Shown here: positions 6,198 to 12,157 of the stretch, one piece after another | How positions within the stretch are numbered: position 1 is the first letter of the stretch | Layout: each line of letters begins with the position of its first letter | From: CAXSEF01 sp050955025 | Lineage (GTDB): Bacteria; Pseudomonadota; Alphaproteobacteria; Acetobacterales; Acetobacteraceae | Reading direction: 5' to 3' | NCBI GenBank assembly: GCA_050955025.1 | Contig: JBPBQX010000015.1 | Location: 1-12,157 of the forward strand | DNA: 12,157 nucleotides | The notes under the pieces: generated by a model | Seen by the model: only the letters and a program-made list of their open reading frames with translations | What the model was told of the DNA's origin: nothing | The model's database searches: none | Program-made: the position numbers and the translations under genes

Positions 6198-7190
6198 ATG
6201 CATGAGCACGCCCGCCCCGGCCCGCAGGACCGCAACGGCCTGCCGCTCGGCAACCTGCCCGGCACGCGCTACCCCGACCCGCGCGTGGAGTCGCTCGACC
6301 CGCGCTTCCGCGCCCGCGTCGGCAACGCCGGGATCGAGCGCATCGCCAACGGGTGCCGCTGGGCCGAGGGGCCGGTGTGGTTCGCCGACGGCGGCTTCCT
6401 GCTGTGGAGCGACATCCCCAACAACCGCATCCTGCGCTGGCTGGAGGAGGACGGCCACGTCAGCGTCTTCCGCAGCCCGAGCCGCCACGCCAACGGCAAC
6501 ACCCGCGACCGCGAGGGACGCCTCGTCACCTGCGAGCACGAGACCCGCAGCGTCACCCGCACCGAGCACGACGGCCGCGTCACCACCCTGCTCGACCGCC
6601 ACGACGGGCGCCCGCTCAACGCCCCCAACGACGTGGTCGCCGCCGCCGACGGCGCCGTCTGGTTCACCGACCCCGGCTACGGCATCGACGGCCCCTACGA
6701 GGGCACGCCCGCGCAGGCCGAGCTGCCGCGCAACGTCTACCGCCTCGACCCCGCCACCGGCCGCGCCAGCGTCGTCGCCGGCGACTTCGTGCGCCCCAAC
6801 GGCCTGGCCTTCTCCCCCGACGAGCGCCGGCTCTACGTCGTCGACAGCGGCATCACCCACGGCGGCCCGTCCCACATCCGCGTCTTCGACGTCGACGGCG
6901 CCCGCGTGTCCGGCGGCCGCATCTTCGCCGAGGATTTCGCTCCGGGCCTGACCGACGGCCTGCGCACCGACCTCGACGGCAACCTCTGGTGCAGCATGGC
7001 CTGGGCGGACCCCGCGGAGGACGGCGTGCGCTGCTACGCCCCGGACGGCAGCCTCATCGGCAAGGTTCACCTGCCCGAAGGCTGCGCCAACCTGTGCTTC
7101 GGCGGCAGGAAGCGGCACCGGCTGTTCATGGCGGCGAGCACGTCGGTATACTCGCTCCACGTGAACGCGATCGGGGCGCAGCGGCCGTGA
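6198..7190 (+). CDS. SMP-30/gluconolactonase-family sugar lactonase, probable pentonolactonase
   Basis: This 330-residue enzyme, with no signal peptide, should hydrolyse a sugar-acid lactone to the free acid in the cytoplasm. It is a six-bladed beta-propeller of the SMP-30/regucalcin type. The metal- and substrate-binding residues can be placed: Glu57 in RWAEGPVW, Asn144 in NAPNDVV, Asn201 in RPNGLAFSPDE, and Asp253 in LTDGLRTD. The segment CRWAEGPVWF and the GNTRDREGRLVTCEH stretch (100-114) are typical of the bacterial gluconolactonase branch. In this operon the natural role is opening D-xylonolactone (or L-arabinonolactone) to the pentonate that XylD dehydrates, the step done by XylC in Caulobacter. 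It appears longer than my recollection of Caulobacter XylC, so I do not assign that symbol. It is flanked on both sides by family B repeats. Family assignment is firm; substrate is inferred from context. Confidence 0.9.
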   Translation: MHEHARPGPQDRNGLPLGNLPGTRYPDPRVESLDPRFRARVGNAGIERIANGCRWAEGPVWFADGGFLLWSDIPNNRILRWLEEDGHVSVFRSPSRHANGNTRDREGRLVTCEHETRSVTRTEHDGRVTTLLDRHDGRPLNAPNDVVAAADGAVWFTDPGYGIDGPYEGTPAQAELPRNVYRLDPATGRASVVAGDFVRPNGLAFSPDERRLYVVDSGITHGGPSHIRVFDVDGARVSGGRIFAEDFAPGLTDGLRTDLDGNLWCSMAWADPAEDGVRCYAPDGSLIGKVHLPEGCANLCFGGRKRHRLFMAASTSVYSLHVNAIGAQRP

Positions 7191-7191
7191 A

Positions 7192-7347
7192 GGAAGGAAG
7201 GCCTTCTTTTTCTGAAGAAAAAGAAGCAAAAAGACTCTGCAAATTGGCACCTGCGCCCCACGGCTGGCACCGTCCAAATGGGTGAAAGTTCTTTGGTTCT
7301 TTCTTTCAGGAAAGAACTGCTTTCCTGCCCTCGCACAGGCAGGAAGC
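7192..7347 (+). repeat. Structured intergenic repeat, family B, copy 2
   Basis: Second copy of the AT-rich element, starting 2 bases after the lactonase stop. The block 7200-7236, containing the 11-bp inverted repeat, is identical to 6022-6058, and 7285-7324 matches 6106-6145 with one difference. The middle (about 7237-7284) is diverged, keeping CGGCTGGCAC and CCAAA. At its 3' end an additional hairpin TTCCTGCC / GGCAGGAA (7322-7329, 7338-7345) is present that copy 1 lacks; the exact right boundary is uncertain. The pairing CTTTGCCAC / GTGGCAAAG of copy 1 is not kept. Confidence 0.8.
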
Positions 7348-7378
7348 CCGGTCCATGATTCGCGACAGGCTCCAGGCC

Positions 7379-7383
7379 AAGGA
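7379..7383 (+). promoter_or_regulatory. Ribosome-binding site of xylX
   Basis: AAGGA lies 9 bases before ATG 7393. It fixes the start of xylX even though the frame stays open upstream into repeat B2. Confidence 0.65.
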
Positions 7384-7392
7384 TCGCCGCCC

Positions 7393-8559
7393 ATGACATC
7401 CATGCAGACCCCTGCCGACCTCCTGCCGGCTGACCCCGGCGCCCTGCTCGTCGGCCGCGTCTGGTCGCACGCGCGCGGCGGCCCCTGCCCCGTGCTGGTC
7501 CGCGACGGCCAGGTGCACGATCTGTGCGGCCTGTCGCCCACGCTGGCCGGGCTGCTGGAGCTGGACGGCCTGCCGGGGCGGCTGGCGCGGGTGGATGCGT
7601 TCCCGTCGCTGGGCGAACTGGCGGCGTTCCTGGGCGAGGACGAGGCGGGCGGCCCGGCCGGGCGGCTGCTGGCGCCGTGCGACCTGCAGACGGTCAAGGC
7701 GGCCGGGGTGACGTTCGCGGACTCGATGCTGGAGCGCATGATCGAGGAGCGCGCCAAGGGCGACCCCGCCGCCGCCCTGTCGATCCGCGCCAGGCTTGAG
7801 CCCGTCGTCGGCGCCAACCTGCGCGACCTGCGCGCGGGCTCGCCGGAAGCGGCGCGGGTCAAGCAGGTGCTGCAGGGCATGGATCTGTGGTCGCAGTACC
7901 TCGAGGTCGGCATCGGCCCCGACGCGGAGGTGTTCACCAAGGCGCCGCCGATGGCCACGGTGGGCACGGGCGCCTCGGTGGGCATCCACCCCGGCTCGGA
8001 GTGGAACAACCCCGAGCCGGAGGTCGTGCTCGCCGTGTCGTCGCGCGGGGAGATCCTGGGCGCCACGCTCGGCAACGACGTGAACCTGCGCGACTTCGAG
8101 GGGCGTTCCGCGCTGCTGCTCGGCAAGGCGAAGGACAACAACGCGTCCTGCGCCATCGGGCCGTTCCTGCGCCTGTTCGACGGCTCCTTCACCCTGGAGT
8201 CCGTCGAGCGTCTGGTGGTCAGCCTGTCCGTGACCGGGCGGGACGGCTTCGAGATGGGCGGGGAAAGCCGCATGGACGCGATCTCGCGCGCGCCTGCGGA
8301 GCTGGTCGCGCAGACGATCGGGCCGAACCACCAGTACCCGGACGGCTTCATGCTGTTCCTCGGCACGATGTTCGCGCCCACCAAGGACCGGCGCGGCGCG
8401 GGCCTCGGCTTCACCCATGAGCTGGGCGACGTCGTGCGCATCTCGGCGCCGGAGCTGGGCACGCTGTGCAACCGCGTGGAACGCAGCGACCGCGCCGCGC
8501 CGTGGGAGTTCGGCGTGCTCGCGCTGATCGCCAACCTGCGGGGGCGGGGGGCGCTGTGA
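7393..8559 (+). CDS. xylX: 2-keto-3-deoxy-D-xylonate dehydratase (FAH-family, XylX)
   Basis: This 388-residue cytoplasmic enzyme removes water from 2-keto-3-deoxy-D-xylonate (or the arabinonate epimer) to give alpha-ketoglutarate semialdehyde, the fourth step of the Weimberg pathway. The C-terminal half has the fumarylacetoacetate hydrolase fold, with metal ligands Glu208 and Glu210 in WNNPEPEVVL and Asp229 in LGNDVNLRDFEGRSALLLGKAKDNN (226-250). The N-terminal half carries LKAAGVTF-like VKAAGVTFADSMLERMIEERAKGD (101-124) and GLWSQYLEV-like DLWSQYLEVGIGPDAEVFTKAP (164-185), which I recall as nearly the same in Caulobacter crescentus XylX; HQYPDGFMLFLGTMFAP (313-329) also matches. The length agrees with that protein. 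ATG 7393 has a Shine-Dalgarno AAGGA 9 bases upstream; an upstream in-frame start would run through repeat B2 and is rejected. It is followed by repeat A2 and xylD. Confidence 0.92.
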   Translation: MTSMQTPADLLPADPGALLVGRVWSHARGGPCPVLVRDGQVHDLCGLSPTLAGLLELDGLPGRLARVDAFPSLGELAAFLGEDEAGGPAGRLLAPCDLQTVKAAGVTFADSMLERMIEERAKGDPAAALSIRARLEPVVGANLRDLRAGSPEAARVKQVLQGMDLWSQYLEVGIGPDAEVFTKAPPMATVGTGASVGIHPGSEWNNPEPEVVLAVSSRGEILGATLGNDVNLRDFEGRSALLLGKAKDNNASCAIGPFLRLFDGSFTLESVERLVVSLSVTGRDGFEMGGESRMDAISRAPAELVAQTIGPNHQYPDGFMLFLGTMFAPTKDRRGAGLGFTHELGDVVRISAPELGTLCNRVERSDRAAPWEFGVLALIANLRGRGAL

Positions 8560-8567
8560 GGACGCGA

Positions 8568-8694
8568 GCAAGCAAGGTCGAGGCTCTGCCTCGAACTCCG
8601 CCAAGGGAAGCCCCTTGGATGGCTTTACTTAAGTCAAGGGATCAAAGGGTCCTCGGACCCTTTGCGGGTTTGGGCAGAGCCCATGCTTGCTTCC
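8568..8694 (+). repeat. Structured intergenic repeat, family A, copy 2
   Basis: 127 bp, in the same orientation as 2331-2460, with about ten substitutions and two single-base gaps. Outer pairing GCAAGCA (8568-8574) with TGCTTGC (8684-8690) encloses stem-loops at 8578-8594, 8601-8618, 8643-8664 and 8671-8683. Two pairs in the first stem and one in the last differ from copy 1 on both sides, so pairing is kept. The 8643-8664 hairpin (9 bp) is followed by CGGGTTT and could act as a weak terminator or processing site between xylX and xylD. It starts 8 bases after the xylX stop. Confidence 0.85.
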
Positions 8695-8713
8695 TGTCCG
8701 GGAACGACACGCC

Positions 8714-10492
8714 ATGACCGACGCCCCGCCCCGCCGCTTCCGTTCGCGCGACTGGTTCGACGACCCCGAGCGCCTGGACATGACCGCGCTCTACCTCGAG
8801 CGGTTCATGAACTACGGGACGACGCCGGAGGAGCTGCGCTCGGGCCGGCCGATCGTCGGCATCGCGCAGACCGGCAGCGACCTCAACCCGTGCAACCGCA
8901 TCCACGTCGATCTGGCGCGGCGCGTGCGCGACGGCATCCGCGACGCGGGCGGCATCCCGCTCGAGTTCCCGACGCACCCGACCTTCGAGAACTGCAAGCG
9001 CCCGACGGCGGCGCTGGACCGCAACCTCGCCTACCTCGGACTGGTGGAGATCCTGTACGGCTACCCGATCGACGCGGTGGTGCTGACGACGGGGTGCGAC
9101 AAGACGACGCCGTCCTCGCTGATGGCGGCGTCCACCGTGGACATCCCGGCGATCGTGCTGTCGGGCGGGCCGATGCTGGACGGCTGGCACGAGGGCGAGC
9201 TGGCGGGCTCGGGGACGGTGATCTGGCGCTCGCGCAGGAAACTGGCGGCGGGCGAGATCACGGAGGCGGAGTTCCTGCAGGCGGCGCTCGATTCCGCGCC
9301 CTCGCTCGGCCACTGCAACACGATGGGCACGGCGTCGACGATGAACGCGCTGGCCGAGGCGCTGGGCATGTCGCTGACGGGGTGCGCGGCGATCCCCGCG
9401 CCGTACCGCGAGCGCGGGCAGATCGCCTACCGCACGGGGCGGCGCATCGTCGAGATGGCGCACGAGGACCTGCGTCCGTCGCGGATCCTGACGCGGGCGG
9501 CGTTCCTCAACGCGATCCGGGTGAACTCGGCGATCGGCGGCTCGACCAACGCGCAGCCGCACCTGGCGGCGATGGCGCGCCACGCCGGGGTGGAGCTGCG
9601 CCCGGACGACTGGCAGGAGCACGGCCACGACATCCCGCTGCTGGCCAACGTGCAGCCCGCCGGCGCCTGGCTCGGCGAGCGCTTCCACCGCGCCGGCGGC
9701 GTGCCCGCGGTGATGTGGGAGCTGCTGCAGGCCGGCCAGCTCGACGCATCCTGCCTCACCGTGACGGGGCGCAGCGTGGGGGAGAACCTTTCCGGGCGCG
9801 AGAGCACCGACCGCGAGGTGATCCGGCCCTACGACACGCCGCTCAAGGCGCAGGCCGGCTTCCTGGTGCTGCGCGGCAACCTGTTCGACTTCGCGATCAT
9901 GAAGACCAGCGTGATCTCCGAGGAGTTCCGCGCCCGCTACCTGCAGGAGCCGGGCCGCGAGGGGATCTTCGAGGGGCGCGCGATCGTCTTCGAGGGTTCG
10001 GAGGACTACCACGCGCGCATCAACGACCCGGCGCTGGCGATCGACGAGGGCTGCATCCTGGTGATCCGCGGCGCGGGGCCGCTGGGCTGGCCGGGCTCGG
10101 CGGAGGTGGTCAACATGCAGCCGCCGGACGCGCTGCTGCGGCGCGGCGTGACCAGCCTGCCGACCATCGGCGACGGCCGGCAGTCCGGCACCGCGGACAG
10201 CCCGTCGATCCTGAACGCCTCGCCGGAGAGCGCTGCCGGCGGCGGGCTCGCCTGGCTGCGCACCGGCGACACGATCCGCGTGGACCTGGGGCGGGGGCGC
10301 TGCGACATGCTGGTGGCCGAGGACGTCATCGCCGCGCGCCGTGCCGAGGGCATCCCGCCGGTGCCGGCCAGCGCCACGCCGTGGCAGGTGATCTACCGCG
10401 CCACCGTCGGGCAGATGGAAAGCGGCGCGGTGATCGAGGGCGCGACGGAGTTCCGCGGGATCGCGCGGGTCACGCCGCGGCACAACCACTGA
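8714..10492 (+). CDS. xylD: D-xylonate dehydratase (IlvD/Edd family, XylD)
   Basis: This 592-residue cytoplasmic enzyme converts D-xylonate to 2-keto-3-deoxy-D-xylonate, supplying XylX. It belongs to the iron-sulfur, Mg-dependent IlvD/Edd dehydratases. Cluster ligands are Cys60 (GSDLNPCNR), Cys128 (TTGCDKTTP, with Lys129 the likely carbamylated metal-binding lysine) and Cys201 (LGHCNTMGTASTMN). The conserved GDGRQSGTADSPSILNASPE (486-505) contains Ser491, at the place of the family's proposed catalytic serine. From memory the sequence follows Caulobacter crescentus XylD nearly throughout, including the start PRRFRSRDWFD and the end PRHNH, and has nearly the same length, so xylonate is favoured over L-arabinonate; the family is often active on several pentonates. 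ATG 8714 has a weak GGGA about 10 bases upstream; in-frame starts further upstream overlap repeat A2. It is the last gene of the operon and converges on the - strand HTH gene, 45 bases away. Confidence 0.95.
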   Translation: MTDAPPRRFRSRDWFDDPERLDMTALYLERFMNYGTTPEELRSGRPIVGIAQTGSDLNPCNRIHVDLARRVRDGIRDAGGIPLEFPTHPTFENCKRPTAALDRNLAYLGLVEILYGYPIDAVVLTTGCDKTTPSSLMAASTVDIPAIVLSGGPMLDGWHEGELAGSGTVIWRSRRKLAAGEITEAEFLQAALDSAPSLGHCNTMGTASTMNALAEALGMSLTGCAAIPAPYRERGQIAYRTGRRIVEMAHEDLRPSRILTRAAFLNAIRVNSAIGGSTNAQPHLAAMARHAGVELRPDDWQEHGHDIPLLANVQPAGAWLGERFHRAGGVPAVMWELLQAGQLDASCLTVTGRSVGENLSGRESTDREVIRPYDTPLKAQAGFLVLRGNLFDFAIMKTSVISEEFRARYLQEPGREGIFEGRAIVFEGSEDYHARINDPALAIDEGCILVIRGAGPLGWPGSAEVVNMQPPDALLRRGVTSLPTIGDGRQSGTADSPSILNASPESAAGGGLAWLRTGDTIRVDLGRGRCDMLVAEDVIAARRAEGIPPVPASATPWQVIYRATVGQMESGAVIEGATEFRGIARVTPRHNH

Positions 10493-10515
10493 AGCGTGGC
10501 GCGGCAGGGCTGTCG

Positions 10516-10531
10516 CCGGCCGCGCGGCCGG
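10516..10531. terminator. GC-rich hairpin between convergent genes
   Basis: A perfect 7-bp stem CCGGCCG / CGGCCGG with only CG between the arms sits between the xylD stop (10492) and the end of the HTH gene (10538). It could serve both strands, but no T run follows on either side, so termination activity is uncertain. Confidence 0.4.
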
Positions 10532-10537
10532 AAGGCG

Positions 10538-10789
10538 TCAGGCGTAGCTCGTGCCGGCGGAGTGGTGCCCGGTGCGGCCGTTCTGCGCCACGTCGACGCC
10601 CAGCCGGTCGAGCGCCTGCAGCACGGCGCGGAAGGTCTGCGCCCGCACCGGCCTGTGGCCCAGCTCGATCTTGGACACCGTGGACGGGGACAGCCCGGCC
10701 TCGGCGGCCAGCTGTTCCTGGTCCAGACCGGCCAGCATCCGGCCGGCCGCGACCACCCGGCCCCGCGCGACGAGAGGGTGCAGCTGCAT
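10538..10789 (-). CDS. Small XRE/Cro-C1-type helix-turn-helix protein
   Basis: An 83-residue DNA-binding protein. Residues 22-65 form a typical Cro/C1 helix-turn-helix domain (LDQEQLAAEAGLSPSTVSKIELGHRP, then a fourth and fifth helix AQTFRAVLQALDRLGV). The C-terminal tail (VAQNGRTGHHSAGTSYA) is polar and carries no known domain. The ATG is supported by GGAGA 6 bases upstream. No toxin partner or second subunit is adjacent, so a toxin-antitoxin role is not supported. It lies downstream of dnaE2 on the same strand (132-base gap) and converges on xylD. An inverted repeat overlaps its leader, which fits self-regulation but is not proof. Its target is unknown; a role in controlling the sugar operon cannot be claimed from position alone. 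Confidence 0.8.
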   Translation of the reverse strand: MQLHPLVARGRVVAAGRMLAGLDQEQLAAEAGLSPSTVSKIELGHRPVRAQTFRAVLQALDRLGVDVAQNGRTGHHSAGTSYA

Positions 10790-10797
10790 CTGTGTTC

Positions 10798-10818
10798 TCC
10801 GTGTTTCCAGAGCACGGA
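10798..10818 (-). promoter_or_regulatory. Inverted repeat in the leader of the HTH gene, candidate operator
   Basis: TCCGTG and CACGGA flank 9 bases, and a nested pair TTTCC / GGAAA occupies 10804-10820. The left arm overlaps the Shine-Dalgarno GGAGA (complement of 10796-10800). This could be a repressor site or an RNA hairpin that hides the ribosome-binding site. Only one copy is seen. Confidence 0.35.
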
Positions 10819-10866
10819 AATGGGCATTCCGCGGCCCTGAATCAACCGTTGCGCCGCCGTTAGCAC

Positions 10867-10889
10867 GCGGAAACGGCTCGCTTTTCCGC
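10867..10889 (-). terminator. Hairpin downstream of dnaE2
   Basis: GCGGAAA and TTTCCGC form a 7-bp stem around a 9-base loop, 32 bases past the dnaE2 stop. There is no T run after it on the - strand, so it is a weak candidate terminator separating dnaE2 from the HTH gene. Confidence 0.35.
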
Positions 10890-10921
10890 TGCCTGCCGCC
10901 GCGCCGCGCCCTTCGCGGGGA

Positions 10922-12157
10922 TCAGCGGAAATCGCGCGTCGGCACCCTGATCCCCGCGCCGGCCCTGCGCCCCGGGGCATGGACCTCCCAAAGCCCCGGA
11001 TCGTCGCCCGGCGGGTGCGCGGCCGCCGCCTCGTCGCGCTCGCCCACGCTGCGCAGCAGGGCCGAGAGATCCTCCAGCCGGTCGGTGATGACGTGCGTCA
11101 CCTCGCCCTCGCGCTGCACCCGGCCGTGGCAGGCGACCATGCCGGCCGACAGCACGAGCCGGCGCTGCCGCTCGAAGCGGTCCGGCCACAGGACCAGGTT
11201 CGCGACGCCGGTCTCGTCCTCGACCGTCATGAACATCACGCCCTTGGCCGAGCCCGGCTTCTGACGCACCAGAACGATGCCCGGCACCGCCACGCGCCGG
11301 CCGTCGCGGGTGCGCGCCAGGTCTGCGCACGCCACCATGCCGCGCGCGCGCAGCGTCTCGCGCAGGAACGCGACCGGGTGCTGGCGGAGGCTCAGCCCGG
11401 TGCTGCGGTAGTCCTCCACCACCTCGCGGCCGCCCTTCATCGGGGCGAGCGCCACGGGCGGCTCCGCCAGCTCCGGCCGGGGCCGTCCCCGCGCGTCGGC
11501 GGCGGCGAACAGCGGCAGCACGCCGTCGGCCAGCCCCTTCACCGCCCACAGCGCCTGGCGCCGGTCCAGCCCAAGCCCCCCGAAGGCGTCCGCCTCCGCC
11601 AGCCGCTCCAACGCCGCGGCCGGCACGTCCGCGCGGCGCCGGATCTCCTCGACGCTGCCGTACGCTTCGCCGCCGCGGTGCGCGACCAGCTGCGCCGCAT
11701 GCGCGTTGGCCAAGCCCTTCGCCATGCGCAGGCCCAGGCGCACGGCCATGCCCCGGTGCCCGTCCTGGCCCGGCTCCAGGGTGCAGTCCCAGCGGCTGGC
11801 GTTGACGCAGACCGGCCGGATCTCGACGCCGTGCTCGGCGGCGTCGCGCACCACCTGCGCCGGCGCGTAGAACCCCATCGGCTGGCTGTTCAGCAGGGCG
11901 CAGCAGAACACGTCGGGGTGGTGGCACTTCATCCACGCGCTGGCGTAGGCCACCAGGGCGAACGAGGCGGCGTGGCTCTCCGGGAAGCCGTACGAGCCGA
12001 AGCCCTCCAGCTGCGAGAAGGTGCGCTCGGCGAAGCCACGCTCGTAGCCGCGCGCGACCATGCCCCCGACCAGCTTGTCGCGGAAATGGCTGACGCCGCC
12101 GGTGACCTTGAAGGTCGCCATGGAGCGGCGGAGCTGGTCGGCCTCGCCCGGCGTGAA
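10922..12157 (-). CDS. dnaE2: Error-prone DNA polymerase DnaE2, C-terminal part
   Basis: The frame is open to the right edge; 411 C-terminal residues of a protein normally about 1,050-1,100 long are visible. The segment FTPGEADQLRRSMATFK begins at the edge, so the internal ATG at 12121 is not the start. Recognisable parts are GFGSYGFPESHAASFALVAYASAWMKCHHP (helix-hairpin-helix region), LNSQPMGFYAPAQVVRDAAEHGVEIRPVCVN, the OB-fold segment VAVPGIVLVRQKPGSAKGVMFMTVEDETG, and the end VPTRDFR, all characteristic of DnaE2 rather than the replicative DnaE1. The PHP domain and catalytic aspartates lie outside the window. In many bacteria DnaE2 acts with ImuA (or ImuA') and ImuB in SOS translesion synthesis under LexA; those genes would lie to the right, beyond the window. 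It has no functional tie to the sugar operon. Confidence 0.95.
   Translation of the reverse strand, partial: FTPGEADQLRRSMATFKVTGGVSHFRDKLVGGMVARGYERGFAERTFSQLEGFGSYGFPESHAASFALVAYASAWMKCHHPDVFCCALLNSQPMGFYAPAQVVRDAAEHGVEIRPVCVNASRWDCTLEPGQDGHRGMAVRLGLRMAKGLANAHAAQLVAHRGGEAYGSVEEIRRRADVPAAALERLAEADAFGGLGLDRRQALWAVKGLADGVLPLFAAADARGRPRPELAEPPVALAPMKGGREVVEDYRSTGLSLRQHPVAFLRETLRARGMVACADLARTRDGRRVAVPGIVLVRQKPGSAKGVMFMTVEDETGVANLVLWPDRFERQRRLVLSAGMVACHGRVQREGEVTHVITDRLEDLSALLRSVGERDEAAAAHPPGDDPGLWEVHAPGRRAGAGIRVPTRDFR

Noticed and set aside
6001..7347. The two B repeats as a CRISPR array or as ends of an insertion sequence around the lactonase
   Set aside because: There are only two copies, 1.2 kb apart, in direct orientation, with no spacers and no transposase; the lactonase fits the pathway, so it does not look like cargo.
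7282..7392. An upstream start for xylX giving 37 extra residues
   Set aside because: The extension is encoded by repeat B2, has no ribosome-binding site, and homologues begin near ATG 7393.
5934..8534. An 866-codon open frame on the - strand
   Set aside because: It runs antisense through the lactonase, xylX and two repeats. Its translation is Arg/Ala/Gly-rich with no recognisable domain, as expected from high GC in a shadow frame.
10538..10789. The HTH protein as an antitoxin of a toxin-antitoxin pair
   Set aside because: No small partner gene lies next to it on the same strand; the upstream 132 bases and the downstream side (xylD) leave no room for one.
1..12157. A previously undescribed multi-gene defence or mobile system
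   Set aside because: Every long coding region belongs to a recognised metabolic, transport or repair family, and I saw no nuclease, methylase, integrase or phage gene.

Overview
This window is a GC-rich chromosomal segment, probably from an alphaproteobacterium. XylX and XylD closely resemble my memory of the Caulobacter proteins, an error-prone polymerase DnaE2 is present, and the hairpin-rich intergenic repeats recall those in Acetobacteraceae (Roseomonas/Gluconacetobacter relatives). The family-level placement is inference from memory, not a search.

Positions 1-10492, all on the + strand, look like a sugar uptake and oxidation locus. It opens with the C-terminal part of a UxaA-type (altronate/galactarate) dehydratase, followed by two GC-rich hairpins. 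Next comes a complete ribose-type ABC importer: a periplasmic binding protein, a double-domain ATPase and two permeases, the last three genes overlapping by 4 bases each. After that come an SMP-30-type sugar lactonase, a 2-keto-3-deoxy-xylonate dehydratase (XylX, FAH fold) and a D-xylonate dehydratase (XylD, IlvD/Edd family). Together these cover pentose import, lactone opening, and the two dehydrations of the Weimberg pathway that lead to alpha-ketoglutarate semialdehyde. The sugar dehydrogenase and the semialdehyde dehydrogenase are not in the window.

Positions 10493-12157 hold two genes on the - strand: the C-terminal part of dnaE2 (its N-terminus lies beyond the right edge) and, downstream of it, a small helix-turn-helix protein that converges on xylD.

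The most unusual feature is intergenic. Four dispersed elements of about 125-155 bp, in two families (A and B), fill all four non-overlapping junctions from the binding protein to xylD in the order A-B-B-A, all in the same orientation. The two A copies differ by compensated base changes in their stems, and A1 shares an inverted terminal sequence with B1. I see no defence system, CRISPR array, prophage, transposase, or tRNA or rRNA gene. The genes are recognisable families; the repeats are the part that may be poorly described.
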